Assembly: GCA_015499995.1 (NCBI GenBank) | Contig: JADNRV010000096.1 | Span: forward strand, 62,001 to 126,000 | Length of the DNA stretch: 64,000 bases | Source: Flammula alnicola | Taxonomy: Eukaryota > Basidiomycota > Agaricomycetes > Agaricales > Strophariaceae | Direction: 5' to 3' | In this document: positions 1 to 9,414 of the stretch, piece after piece | How positions within the stretch are numbered: position 1 is the first letter of the stretch | Layout of the letters: the number at the start of each line of letters is the position of its first letter | Made by a program: the position numbers and the translations under genes | Notes under the pieces: generated by a model | What the model was told of the DNA's origin: nothing | The model's database searches: none | Seen by the model: only the letters and a program-made list of their open reading frames with translations

Positions 1-660
1 AAACGAGGAAGAAACATACAGCCCCAAGCCTGTAATACATTGAAACATTGGCCCTTATCATAAGACGAGTTGCAGCAGCCGCGGCGATGGCGGCTGACAT
101 CGGACCTGGGGCCTCACCCACGCGTTCTTGTCATACAGCCAGTGAAGTGGTGCTTCCTTGACTTTGGCAAATGGGCAATGTCAAGAAAAAGCATGAATAG
201 AAGCGCAGAGGGCGGGAGATGGATGTAGGCGAGGAGGATCCTCATGGCGGTGAAAGTCCTGATGGCAGTGAGAGCGACGAAATGGAATTCAAATTCCGCG
301 CTCGCCGCTCATGCTGAATACGGAGAATCACATGACGCTGTTTGGACTTAGCAATTTTCCCCTGATCATCGAATATGTACCCGCCAGACCAGGAAAAAAG
401 AATTACTCCTTGATTTGAGCTTATTACAAGCTCACTATGGTCCTTTTTGTTGGATAAGGGTTAGAATACACATGGGAAAATCTGGAATTGGCATAGAAAC
501 TGCAACGGACAAGCTTCGAGATAAATATTTGGTAAATTTAGTATAAATCTGGCTAGTGAGAAAAGAAATCCTGTGAAACCAGGAAAATATTTACCAGTCT
601 GAAGACGGGGAAATTTTACCAGAAACGACTTTTCCCTGTCGGATCCCCGCTAGACCGGGA
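1..660. other. No gene seen
   Basis: No open frame with coding character was found. The stretch 540-660 holds short degenerate motifs around 'accaggaaaa' and 'gaccgggaaaaaagaatta' (near 389, 577 and 654) that recur as direct repeats. This suggests an old repeat remnant, but no ends could be defined. Confidence 0.4.
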
Positions 661-662
661 AA

Positions 663-1420
663 AAAGAATTATTTCCGGTCAAACTAGGAATTGTTTCTGG
701 GCCTAGGGTTCATAGTGGTGCCCTCCCCACCTTCGACCACATGGACAGTCCCGGCACATGCAGTGACATGCCAGCTGCACAATGATGAACAGAACAATGC
801 CAACAATCGCACCGCTGGAAGGATTTGGGGGAACAAGGTATGTATCACCCACACCACACAGCACACCTTTTCTCAACCGGAACAGAGCTCAAGGTCGCGG
901 CCTTGCCCTCCCTCCCCTTCCCTCGCCAATGTGAGTATGCACAGCACCGACATCGGATGCTGAACCCCCACCAACCCGCTCGCTGTGAAGCAGCTGTGAG
1001 CACCCACTCATGCCTATCATTTTGACACCGCGATCACCGATCCATGATTTCGACTGCCACAATTGCTCTACTTGACGCCACAGCCTGTGCATCCCTTCAA
1101 CGAGTGCCTGCAGCTCAGTATTTACTTTATGTCTCAGATGTAACTAGATATCTTTCAATATAACTATTTGACTATTCCTAAAATTTGAATGAATTTCTAC
1201 TAAGGCTTTCCTTCTGAGTCAGTGTAAAATGGGTATTGAGTTCAAGTGAATTAAACGTGGCACAGGAATGGAAATGTCAAAAAACAACAAGTTATGATAT
1301 GAGGGTACGGAGGAAGACAATATTGAACCATGAATTAGGGGAGTGCATGTGATATAATTATTAATAAAAGGACTCGTAACGCCGGGCGCAGCCTCGGCCC
1401 GCACAACCAAGTAGTTGAAA
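663..1420 (+). repeat. Dispersed repeat, copy 1 (inverted partner at about 41600-42330)
   Basis: Read on the opposite strand, this segment matches 41600-42330 over most of its length at roughly 80% identity by eye, with small indels. Shared landmarks are the block around 'gcccgggcgcagcctcgg', 'ctaattcatggttcaat', 'gggatgcacaggctgtgg' and 'acatggacagtcccggcaca'. Two short exon-like pieces occur (about 715-835). The second copy has a comparable open piece ending in FWKDFGEQ followed by a GT. No transposase domain is visible, so the class is unknown. Confidence 0.6.
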
Positions 1421-1718
1421 AACCCGGCTACGATGACGTACAGCTCTTTGGATATGAAGATGAGACAATATAAATTATATTGAGTATTGCTTTACTAAAT
1501 ACTTAGCTACCATATGTGTTATTCCCGCTACCGTTAGGTAGAGGGTTTTAGAGTGATAGGACGTCGATAGATCCTTACGACTTTTGGTGGGCCATGATTT
1601 TGCAGTGTGACAATGACATCCATATATAATAAATATGTCACGTGTACCTAACGGTCGGATCATTCTCTGTCTTAAGCTGTCTTAACTTTAAAGTTTAAGG
1701 TCAGAAAGTCGGATCTGT

Positions 1719-2136
1719 GTCGGAAACTTCCAGAATGCCTTATCAAGCCGATAATGCTGATAATATTGGGCTTCTCTGATCAGGCCTGATAAGGGTAGGA
1801 GTTAGCCTGTTCAGGGTACGTTTGAGTGGCTGTTAGATATATTGTGGAGTAGGATTTCATTTTCATCAGCCCTTTGACTCAGTGGTTTTGATCGTCAGTA
1901 AGTTTGGTGACTACATTACATAAAGTGTAGTCTAGAAACTTTTGGTTCGAGCCTCCATGTTTGCGAAATAAATAAATCTTCCTGTTCATAAAGCGCTCCT
2001 CTTATCATGCATAATTTACCTAATCATGCAAAATGCAGTCACCTGATCATGCTAACTCCTCCCCTGTTCAGGCCTGATTAGAAACCTGAATATTATTAAG
2101 ATTTCAGCCTTATCAGGCATTCTGGAAGTTTCCGAC
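1719..2136. mobile_element. MITE with 22-bp perfect terminal inverted repeats
   Basis: The ends are perfect inverted repeats: 1719-1740 begins GTCGGAAACTTCCAGAATGC and 2115-2136 is its reverse complement. The similarity continues imperfectly inward, with 'ctgataa' and 'atcaggcctgat' on both arms. The element is 418 bp with no coding capacity, which is the usual form of a non-autonomous DNA transposon. I could not find a convincing target-site duplication, so the superfamily is not assigned. Confidence 0.75.
1862..1980 (+). repeat. tRNA-derived SINE-like sequence inside the MITE
   Basis: A segment with an A-box-like motif (TGACTCAGTGG, about 1875) and a B-box (GGTTCGAGCCT, 1944-1954) lies within the MITE, about 70 bp apart. 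An A-rich tail follows (gcgaaataaataaatc). The spacing and order match an internal Pol III promoter. The cloverleaf does not fold well, so this is not called a functional tRNA gene. Confidence 0.35.
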
Positions 2137-2139
2137 ATC

Positions 2140-2740
2140 ATATAATACTGATCAGTGACTTAACGCTACGCAGAAGGCTCGAGGAGAGGGTCGACGGACG
2201 GGGATGGATTCCGAGACAAGGGTATGTCTCCTTTCCTTTTCTTGCGCGCCATTGACTCATACATTGTGCAGACACCTCCACTCGCACCAAGCGCAGAATA
2301 AATCCTCGAGGGAATAGAATTCGTGGACCGGCATGGATGCGGTCATTGAGTCAAGTTAGGAACAGGCAATGAGGCACTATGCTGGGTTTAGGATTATGGT
2401 AATATATCCCTCCATCTTTGTATTGGTACATATTAGTATCTGGCCTAGGAATATACCTTTGTTCTTTGTGCTTTCTAAATGCCTGGAGGGAGGAATATTA
2501 AAGAGAATGACTGGGATCTGACTTTTCTATGACTATTTTATTTGCATTTTGCCGTCATCAGAGTTTGACTGATGTATGACTAGTGTATGATCAGCCACGA
2601 CTAGAGAATACAATGTAATGACAATTTACTGACTATAGACAACATTGACCTGTCAGCCTTGTAAGCTAGAATTATATATGATATCTAGGCCGTGGCCTAA
2701 AATACGTTATACATAGATGACAGGTTTGCCCCACTTAGGC
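2140..2740. other. No gene seen
   Basis: AT-rich sequence with no coding frame longer than a few dozen codons and no recognisable repeat. Confidence 0.4.
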
Positions 2741-2799
2741 CGTTGCCTAAGACCATGCAACACACTGTATATTGCATGCCGGATGAGCCGGGGCAGCCT

Positions 2800-3235
2800 T
2801 GCAGGGGGCGGGTAATAGTAAATACACATCAACAATGCATAGATTTGATGGGCGGGCACAAAATATGGTGCTGTATGTCGTCGGGGGCGCATTTGAGTGC
2901 GGGAAAAATTCTGTTAGGGTCTATATATATTATTTGATTTATTCTAGGTGTTTCCGCACATCGGGGAGGGCGGGAGCGGGTGGATTGGCGCGCATGGCTG
3001 TGGATGACGCTCTATACTGGGCGAGGGTCATGGTAAACAGACATCAACAATGTATAGATTTGACTGGCGGGCACAAAATCTGGCCCCGCTCATCATTGTG
3101 GGCGCTTTGGAGCGCGGAAAAAAATGGGCTGAGGTCCAGCAATATATTCCTACCCATTCCCGCCCTTTGCGCACGTCGAGGGGGGCGGGAATGGGTGGAT
3201 TGGTGCTGGTGCATTTGGATGATGTTCTATAAATA
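2800..3235. repeat. 215-bp tandem duplication
   Basis: Two diverged copies lie head to tail, with a period of about 215 bp. 'acatcaacaatg.atagattt' occurs at about 2825 and 3040, 'ggcgggcacaaaat' follows each, and 'gggtggattgg' occurs at about 2979 and 3194. The second copy ends at a TATA-like ctataaatag (3229). Its open frames are shadows of the repeat. Confidence 0.6.
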
Positions 3236-3249
3236 GATGCGCACATCAA

Positions 3250-3345
3250 TATTCCGGTCCCATCATTCCGTCATTCCGTTGCCATCAATATTCTGTTCCC
3301 ATCATTCCGTCATTCCGTTCCCATCAATATTCCATTCCGAGCTCA
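3250..3345. repeat. CATTCCG short tandem repeat
   Basis: Runs of 'cccatcattccgtcattccgt' alternate with 'catcaatattc' two to three times. The motif resembles 'catcattccatcattcc' at 43247-43265, and both sit just downstream of TATA-like tataaat sequences. Confidence 0.5.
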
Positions 3346-3505
3346 TATTTTTAGACACAGGCATGGTGCCTGATCCTGTTATCTATAGATTAGATACTAC
3401 CGGTCCAGCATACCCGCTGAAATGAGTGATATAAATAGATTCCTCATCCCATCTGGCGTGCCGCACGCTTCTCCCTTCCGTTATTCATTAAATAAAATAG
3501 ATAAA

Positions 3506-3700
3506 TGTATAGTACTGGTCATTCTGAATCCAATGGTATAACATTTATGTCTCAAAGTGAACGGGCAAGGGATGGATGGCTTGCGATGCATCCGGATGAC
3601 GTTGCAACCACTTTCCGCATTGGGAAGTAGTTTGACTTAGAGGATTTTGAAAAGTTTAGGGCACCCATAGAATATGTATTTGCCACTTTGGGGTCCAATT
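3506..3700 (+). pseudogene. Short open frame with an in-frame stop
   Basis: From an ATG at 3506 a frame runs about 41 codons (MYSTGHSESNGITFMSQSER at its start) to a TAG at about 3629. The same frame then continues with a plausible protein-like segment (FDLEDFEKFRAPIEYV) for another 20 or so codons. The family is not recognised. It could equally be a chance frame. Confidence 0.25.
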
Positions 3701-3784
3701 ATCATGCCAGGAAGGTGGGCTCATATTAAGAGCATCATATTAAACAAATATATACAAAAAAGCGACAGAAAAAGCGAAGAAGCA

Positions 3785-5601
3785 TTAAGAAGTTTCCTGG
3801 AGGTGCCCAAAAGCAGTGAGGCAATCCTCCACGGCAGCCAACCACTTGTCCTGCCCCTCTTGTCCTGCCTCGACGACACACCCCCAATAAAATAAGGCCG
3901 CCATTACAACCACCAGACCATTCGGCCCCGACTTCCTTAGCACATCCCAATCTCCTCCCACCTCCTCAACCAAGATCTTGCCGTCAACTGAAACCCTCCA
4001 TTTGGGCTGGAGAGCAATCCACCAATGCATGAAATCCATGGCATATTGAAGAACATCGGTGATCCGAGGGCGCCACGTCGCTGATCGAGCCCTCTGAATC
4101 CAACCCCCCACAGCAGCCGGCCAATTTGTCGTTGCGAGCTTTGAAACCTCCTGATATTCTGCCTGAACGTCTAAGGCTACCCACAGCTCCACAAGCTCCC
4201 TCCAACGCGAATTGGTGCCGACGTCCCTGTGCCGAAACATTGCAAGCGCTTTCTTGAACCAGTCTGGTGCATCAGGAGGCACCTCGATGCAGGCGACGGT
4301 TGGGGCAGCAATGAGTCCAGCAGGCTGCTGCGACGATTTCGCATTGGAGCGCCTCGCTGGAACTGCAGCATTGGCGCGACTCGATCTGAGGTGTTTCTTA
4401 GACAGTCCGGAATTGGTGGCATCAGGAGCGGAGGTTTCCCCGCTCGTCCCTTCCGTTATGGCCCTCCGATCTCTTTTCTTTCCATGTGAAGTTGTGGTGC
4501 TCGCAATGCCTGAGGCGGACCCAGATAACGGAGCTGCGGCTGCTGCCGAAACTGAGTTTGAAGGCGACAGCGCAGGAGCACTTGATGCAGTTGGAGCTGG
4601 TGGATTCAAAGGGCCAGGCGAAGGAGGAGGAGAATGCGAAGGTGGCGAAGGAGGGGGAGAATGCGAAGGTGGCAAAGCAGGAGGAGAATGCGAAGATGGC
4701 GAAGGAGGAGGAGGAGAATGCGAGGATGGCGAAGGAGGGCGAGAATGTGGCAGTGGTGGAGGGGGGGAATCTTGACCCATTGGCGAAGGAGGAGCAGAAC
4801 GACGAGTTGGAGGTGGAGGAGCAGGTGTAGGCGCAGGTAAAGAGCCTGCGATGCCTCCAGTCACTGCCGAGTCGACGCCGTCCTTCTCAGAAACGATGGT
4901 GTCGAAGTTCGCATTGTCGCTCTCGAGATCCAGTGAGACCATGGACATACATTCGTCCTCATGATGAAGCGCCCGGGCATGACATTCTTCAGGAGCTACA
5001 ACCCAGTCAGCAACCACGAGGGGCAAAACAAACGTCTAAATGTACAATAACACTTTTTGAGAAAGGAGCTGTAGATAGGAACAATGTCATCCTTGTAACG
5101 AACGCGTTCTGATTTCCCAAAGTTCATCGGAACGTCTCCCGTCGTGGTCCCAGAATAAACACTAGGAAAATGGCTCAGCACCCAGGAGATCGAGAGAAAG
5201 AGAAAATGCATACCTTATGACATTAAGATGACCACCATGAGCAGGTTCAGGCCCTCCTGCAATCAGGGTGGCTTTCCAACCTGTGGCCTCGCTTATCATA
5301 TCCAGGATAGGTTGGGCAAAGCACACCAAGCCCATGATACATCTAAAGGCAAAAATTTTGAAATAAGCATCCCAGAATTAAGTGAAAACAAACTGAGAAC
5401 GTACCTTTGGCGATCCTCTGGAGCAGTCGAAGGCGGAGTTTCCATCTTCTTCTTCCAAGCGGCCACTGCTTCATTGTGCTCCTTTGTCGCTGTCAACCTC
5501 CAACGTCTCTGCTCCTCATCATCCAGTTTGGAAAACATCTCCCTCGCAATCGTCTCCCGTAGGGTCGCAAAACCAGCTCTTGTGACACCCAAACTCGCCG
5601 C
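3785..5601 (-). CDS. Agaricomycete hypothetical protein, N terminus cut off by an LTR
   Basis: There are four exons by eye: 5601-5405, 5342-5214, 5161-5046 and 4995-3785, with GT..AG introns of about 50-60 bp that keep one frame. The N-terminal part (ARE, EEQRRW, TAPEDRQR) and the following segment (GWKATLIAGGPEPAHGG, VPMNFGKSERVRYKD, SPEEC) match, from memory, a large hypothetical family in Mycena-like mushrooms. A proline/serine repeat region (PPSPSSHSPP units) and a basic spacer follow. The C-terminal Trp-rich domain (DAPDWFKKAL, WIQRARSATWRP, FYWG) completes it. The frame is still open at 5601, where the LTR begins at 5602, so the real N terminus is missing. No enzymatic function is known to me. 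Expression of the remnant is doubtful. Confidence 0.75.
4590..4830 (-). repeat. Codon repeat encoding a Pro/Ser-rich stretch
   Basis: On the coding (minus) strand, units of about 21-24 nt encode PPSPSSHSPP-like repeats. On the plus strand this is a purine-rich 'gaaggaggaggagaatgcgaa' array, which also produces spurious long Glu/Gly-rich frames. Confidence 0.7.
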
Positions 5602-5917
5602 TGAAGAGACCGCGAGCAGCTAGCTGTGAACGGACTACCATTCTTCTTACCTGAGCTATTTTTAGCACTTAGTAAAGCTTATAATGTAGTCTAAATGTTA
5701 CAAGTCCGGACATTACAATGACAAGACTACTAAGGACTAGAGGAAACTATGCAAGATAACGAGGAATGCGCGGTTTAATAAAGACATTATCATTAGTAAC
5801 TATTGAGATACTAGTCAATACATCTAATGAAGTGTACGGAAATAGGCGCCTTTCAGTAATATCTTAACCATCCGGCCTATACAGCGAGGGCGCGGATCTC
5901 TAGATTAAAGAACGGAC
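5602..5917 (+). repeat. Truncated left LTR
   Basis: It is near-identical to the first 316 bp of the LTRs at 11948 and 48565, starting TGAAGAGACCGCGAGC and ending at 'aagaacggac'. After that it departs abruptly into 'gaggacttagggg'. It begins exactly at the break in the hypothetical gene to its left. Confidence 0.85.
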
Positions 5918-6073
5918 GAGGACTTAGGGGACTCAGACGATGAAGGATTAAGGAGCACTGGTAGAATGACTAGAGGGAAAACTGCCCAAGTACGAAACAA
6001 AGTACCTAAGTAAAAACCTCTAGCAAGACTACAAAAACGAAGGTGTTCGACTGCTTTCAACCGATGAAACCGC

Positions 6074-7470
6074 CTACTTCCTGCTAATGCGAACGCGGTC
6101 CAGAGCTTCTTGGAGCTTTTGAATGGATTGAGTCACGTTGTCGTATTGCTGAAGTTCGTACTGGATCCTGAAGGAGTAGTTGTGAAGCTCAGAGCGGACA
6201 TGGCCTAAGGCGTGTTCCAAAGCCACAGGGTCTTGCATATAGTCTGTTTCGCCAGAAGCAGCATCGCGAGCTCGGGCAAGCAATTCCGCTTCAACAAAGG
6301 GAGACAGGACCAACGCTGCATTTAAACAAAGAGTTAAGTATGATAAGAAAGAACGGAAGGGATAAGCGCTCGTACCACTAGAGGACGACATGGTGTTACC
6401 ATCTACTTTGGCCTTCTTGCCAGAACCGGCATACTTATTGGCCTTCTTGAGAGCCTTGCTAGTAGTATCGAGGCCGGGAACGGCGTCGTACTTGAGCATA
6501 ACAGTCTCAGCACGCTTAGGCTAATAAAAGAAAGGATTATAAGTATGAGGGGAAATGAAAAACGAGAGCTGGAGATGCACCTTATCATTAGGACTGTTAG
6601 TCTTGCGCTTGGGTTTCGTAGGCTTCGATGGAGGAGCACCGAACGGTATAACCTTCTTGGTGAAAAGGTCGGGCACAGAGGAAGCATCGTCGTCAACGAG
6701 CATCGCCTAAAAATGTGATAATGTTAGCGAAATATCACAGGAGGCTAGGGAAAGTAAAAGTACCACATCATCCTGGTAACGAATGGTTAGCTCTGGGTTA
6801 CTGATGGTAGAGGACACAAACTCCACCTCAGCAGAGTCACTGTCGACAAGCGCTTTGGACTTGTACAACCGTCCACCGCGTTTCTCAAGCTAGTAGGTGC
6901 AAGGGTTGGCAGATAGGTGAAAGAGAATGAAGGGAAGAAGGATAGAGGTACTCACCACCACGGATTCAGTAGGAGGCTTGGTAGGAGTCTTCTCGGCCGT
7001 GACAGGGGGCGATGTCTCAGAACTAGCAGTGTCACCGGTGGCAGGTGAAACCAGAAGTGGGGCTTGAGGAGCAGGAGCCTCTCTGTTCCGAAGAATAGCA
7101 AGGCATATATTATCCAATGCATTGTATTCAGGGGTACGGAGTGGAACACATCCGAGCGCAGCGAACTTGGTGTTCAGGAACTGTGTCGCCTTTCGAAGAT
7201 CAAAGACGATGTTGTGCAACGCCCGACCACCGTTCAGAATGCTAGGGATTTGATTCTCCCAGGGCGCCTATATGACAAAAGAATGATAAGTGAGCTTATA
7301 AAGAGATAAACAACATGTACTATTAAACGAAGGCAACAGAGAGCTTCTTTCCAAAGCTCGCCAGGCTCGTTAACCTTGTCTTGACGACTAGGATGAGTAC
7401 GGTGCAAGATATGCTGAGTCTCGAGATCAGCATCAGCAAAAGAAGGGTTGAGTTCGGGGATAGATGACAT
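6074..7470 (-). CDS. Antisense passenger gene 3 (hypothetical, about six exons)
   Basis: I chose the start ATG at 7470 (MSSIPELNPSFADADLETQ) because the TATA box at 7541-7550 puts transcription start between it and the upstream ATG at 7530. Exons recognised by frame and GT..AG borders include segments with ILNGGRALHNIVFDLRKATQ, CVPLRTPEYNALDNICLAIL, a Pro/Thr/Ser linker, SDSAEVEFVSSTIS, a basic KPTKPKRK piece, LKKANKYAGSGKKAKV, and a final helical part (FVEAELLARARDAA, HALGHVRSELHNYSFR) ending at 6074. No domain is recognised. The last exon looks like a coiled-coil or helical bundle, and the KK-rich stretch may be a nuclear localisation signal. The frames look preserved. Confidence 0.55.
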
Positions 7471-7540
7471 AGTGACAGAAAGGACAGTGGGTGCCAAGCA
7501 GAGATGCTGAAGCGGGTTGAAACGCTGCATCCTCGCGAGC

Positions 7541-7550
7541 TTTTATAGCG
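7541..7550 (-). promoter_or_regulatory. TATA box of passenger gene 3
   Basis: CTATAAAA on the minus strand lies about 71 bp upstream of the preferred ATG at 7470, consistent with a short 5' leader. Confidence 0.5.
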
Positions 7551-7897
7551 TACTTGGACTTAGGGTTGAAACTGTCAAGCCCAAGCGATCTGTAAACGCG
7601 TTAAAACTTTAGCCACACAGCAGAGTAAAATTGCTGTCGAGGCGGCCGCTTTGACCGAGAAAACCTCAGTCGATCTTATCTGTATCGATGTGCGTCGCTA
7701 TGTCTCTCAATTCTTAACGAAAAATGTTTTCTTTCCAAAGTACGCAAGTAGCGATTTCCGCCTTCTATTAATAGATGTGTAATGATTTGCAATCAGTGCC
7801 TCGTAAGAGCGCCAATCAATTGTTACTATTCTGGGAAATAGGGTCACTTCAACTTTGATGAAGGATCTACAAGCGAGCGAGGAAACACTACACTACG

Positions 7898-8623
7898 CTA
7901 AGTAACGACGAGATGGGTAGGAACTCTATGGCTATGTCTAGGCTTAGGAGCAAGCTGTAACTGAAGGTCGCGGAATGCACGAATGTGCATGCCAACTAAG
8001 TAACAGACTACATGTTTATCCTCAATGTGCTGGATAACCTTGTCTACACCTTCGCTAGCAAGTTTCCAGGCCAGGTGAGCGGTCTAGGAGTTACCCATAA
8101 AAGTTAAGAAGTGAATGACATATAGGAAATGATAAAGCGTACAGTATTGGACTGCGGATAGGCAGGGAGAGTGGGAGAACACATAAGCGCATACATCTTG
8201 CCGGCCATCTCGCCACCAAAATGCTCGCACGGAGTACCAATTAAACGGAACCAAAGCCCATTGAGAATGCAGTAGAATCCAGCAGATTCCTGTCCATGGA
8301 CGGTACCCTCGGGGACAGCGTCGTGGTAGTCCAACTAAGCGAAGTAAGATAAGAAATGATGATGTGAATGTGGAAATAAATAATGAGCAACGCACAAAAG
8401 CCTGCGTGAACGCGGTAAACTCTGGAATAGGATACTCGTCTTCAAGGTGAATTTGAGCAGTGTCAAGGTTGTGAGCAGCGTTGAAAAGAGCGGTAAACCT
8501 CGCCTTCTTGATAGCGACTTGTTCCTCGGGAGTAGTATGGGAGCGACCATCCCATATGTCGCGGAGGTTTTGATTATAAGCTGGAGGGGTGATAGACACG
8601 TCTACTTGGTTGTTAGAAGCCAT
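7898..8623 (-). CDS. Antisense passenger gene 2 (hypothetical, three exons, about 200 aa)
   Basis: The ATG is at 8623 (MASNNQVDVSITPPAYNQ). Exon 1 ends at FTAFTQAF before GTGCGT. Exon 2 runs LDYHDAVPEGTVHGQESAGF to PAYPQSNT before GTACGC. Exon 3 begins after 'aactcctag' with TAHLAWKLASEGVDKVIQHI and stops at 7898. All junctions keep the frame and no stop interrupts it, so it reads as an intact small gene. Exon 2 has a conserved-looking Cys/Gly/Trp core (NGLWFRLIGTPCEHFGGEM). The family is not recognised and no signal peptide or membrane segment is seen. Its preservation inside a mobile element hints at selection on the protein. Confidence 0.6.
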
Positions 8624-8650
8624 GGGGAGCTCTAGGATCCAATGTCTGGG

Positions 8651-8660
8651 TTTTATATTG
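8651..8660 (-). promoter_or_regulatory. TATA box of passenger gene 2
   Basis: CAATATAAAA on the minus strand lies about 28 bp upstream of the ATG at 8623. That would give a nearly leaderless transcript. Confidence 0.5.
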
Positions 8661-8950
8661 AAAGGGAGAGGGCGTAAAAATTGATTCCAGGCAACCGATC
8701 ACAGTACGCTACTTTCTAGGACGAACCGCACATAGTAACCGATCTCTAGGATGGACTTGAAACAATACAGGGTGCGCACACCAGAACGAATGGCCGATGC
8801 ATAAGAGCATCTATGTTTACCACGAAATTTTGCGATTTGACTACGGATTTTACATCATAAACCTAGTCAAGTAAAACAAATAAAGTCTTACGGAATGCTT
8901 AAAAGATAGCCTCAGATACTTATAGCAATATAAGGAAATTCTACAGGCAC

Positions 8951-9123
8951 TCTTTGTTTGGCATGTTCATCTATTTGGCTCTTTGTTTGGCATGTTCATC
9001 TATTTGGCTCTTTGTTAGAACTGTTCGTCTATTTGGCTCTTTGTTAGAACTGTTCATCTATTTGGCTCTTTGTTAGAACTGTTCATCTATTTGGCTCTTT
9101 GTTTGGCATGTTCATCATTTGGC
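8951..9123. repeat. 29-bp minisatellite, six units of two kinds
   Basis: Six consecutive 28-29 bp units end in '(c)atttggc'. Units 1, 2 and 6 contain 'ttggcatgttcat'. Units 3, 4 and 5 contain 'tagaactgttc.t'. The array lies between passenger genes 1 and 2 of the LTR-bounded element. Confidence 0.9.
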
Positions 9124-9414
9124 TTGATGGATCAGACTCTAAGTCAAATAGCAAGAGGAGGGTTGTGCATTTAAAGCAAAGATATAAAAACAAGTACTGA
9201 GTAATGCTACAAAAGATAGACCTTAAAACTATCTAAGAAAGCGAAGCTAGTACACTACAAAGATGCCAAAAATGTAACAAAACATTGGGCTGTATACTAC
9301 AGAATGACCAAGACCCAAGACAAGACAAGATAAGCGACTATATGACTATAAATAGAAGTCAGTATTGGTTAAGATAAGAAAGAAAGGATAAGGTGGGACT
9401 TACCAGGTCCAAAA

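Noticed and set aside
1944..1954. tRNA gene
   Set aside because: A and B boxes are present but the acceptor and T stems do not pair, so only a SINE-like call is made.
4212..4840. Long plus-strand Glu/Gly- and Arg-rich frames
   Set aside because: They are shadows of the Pro/Ser codon repeat of the minus-strand gene 3785-5601 and have no splice or domain support.
8951..9123. CRISPR-like array
   Set aside because: Units are contiguous without unique spacers and the host is a fungus. It is a minisatellite.
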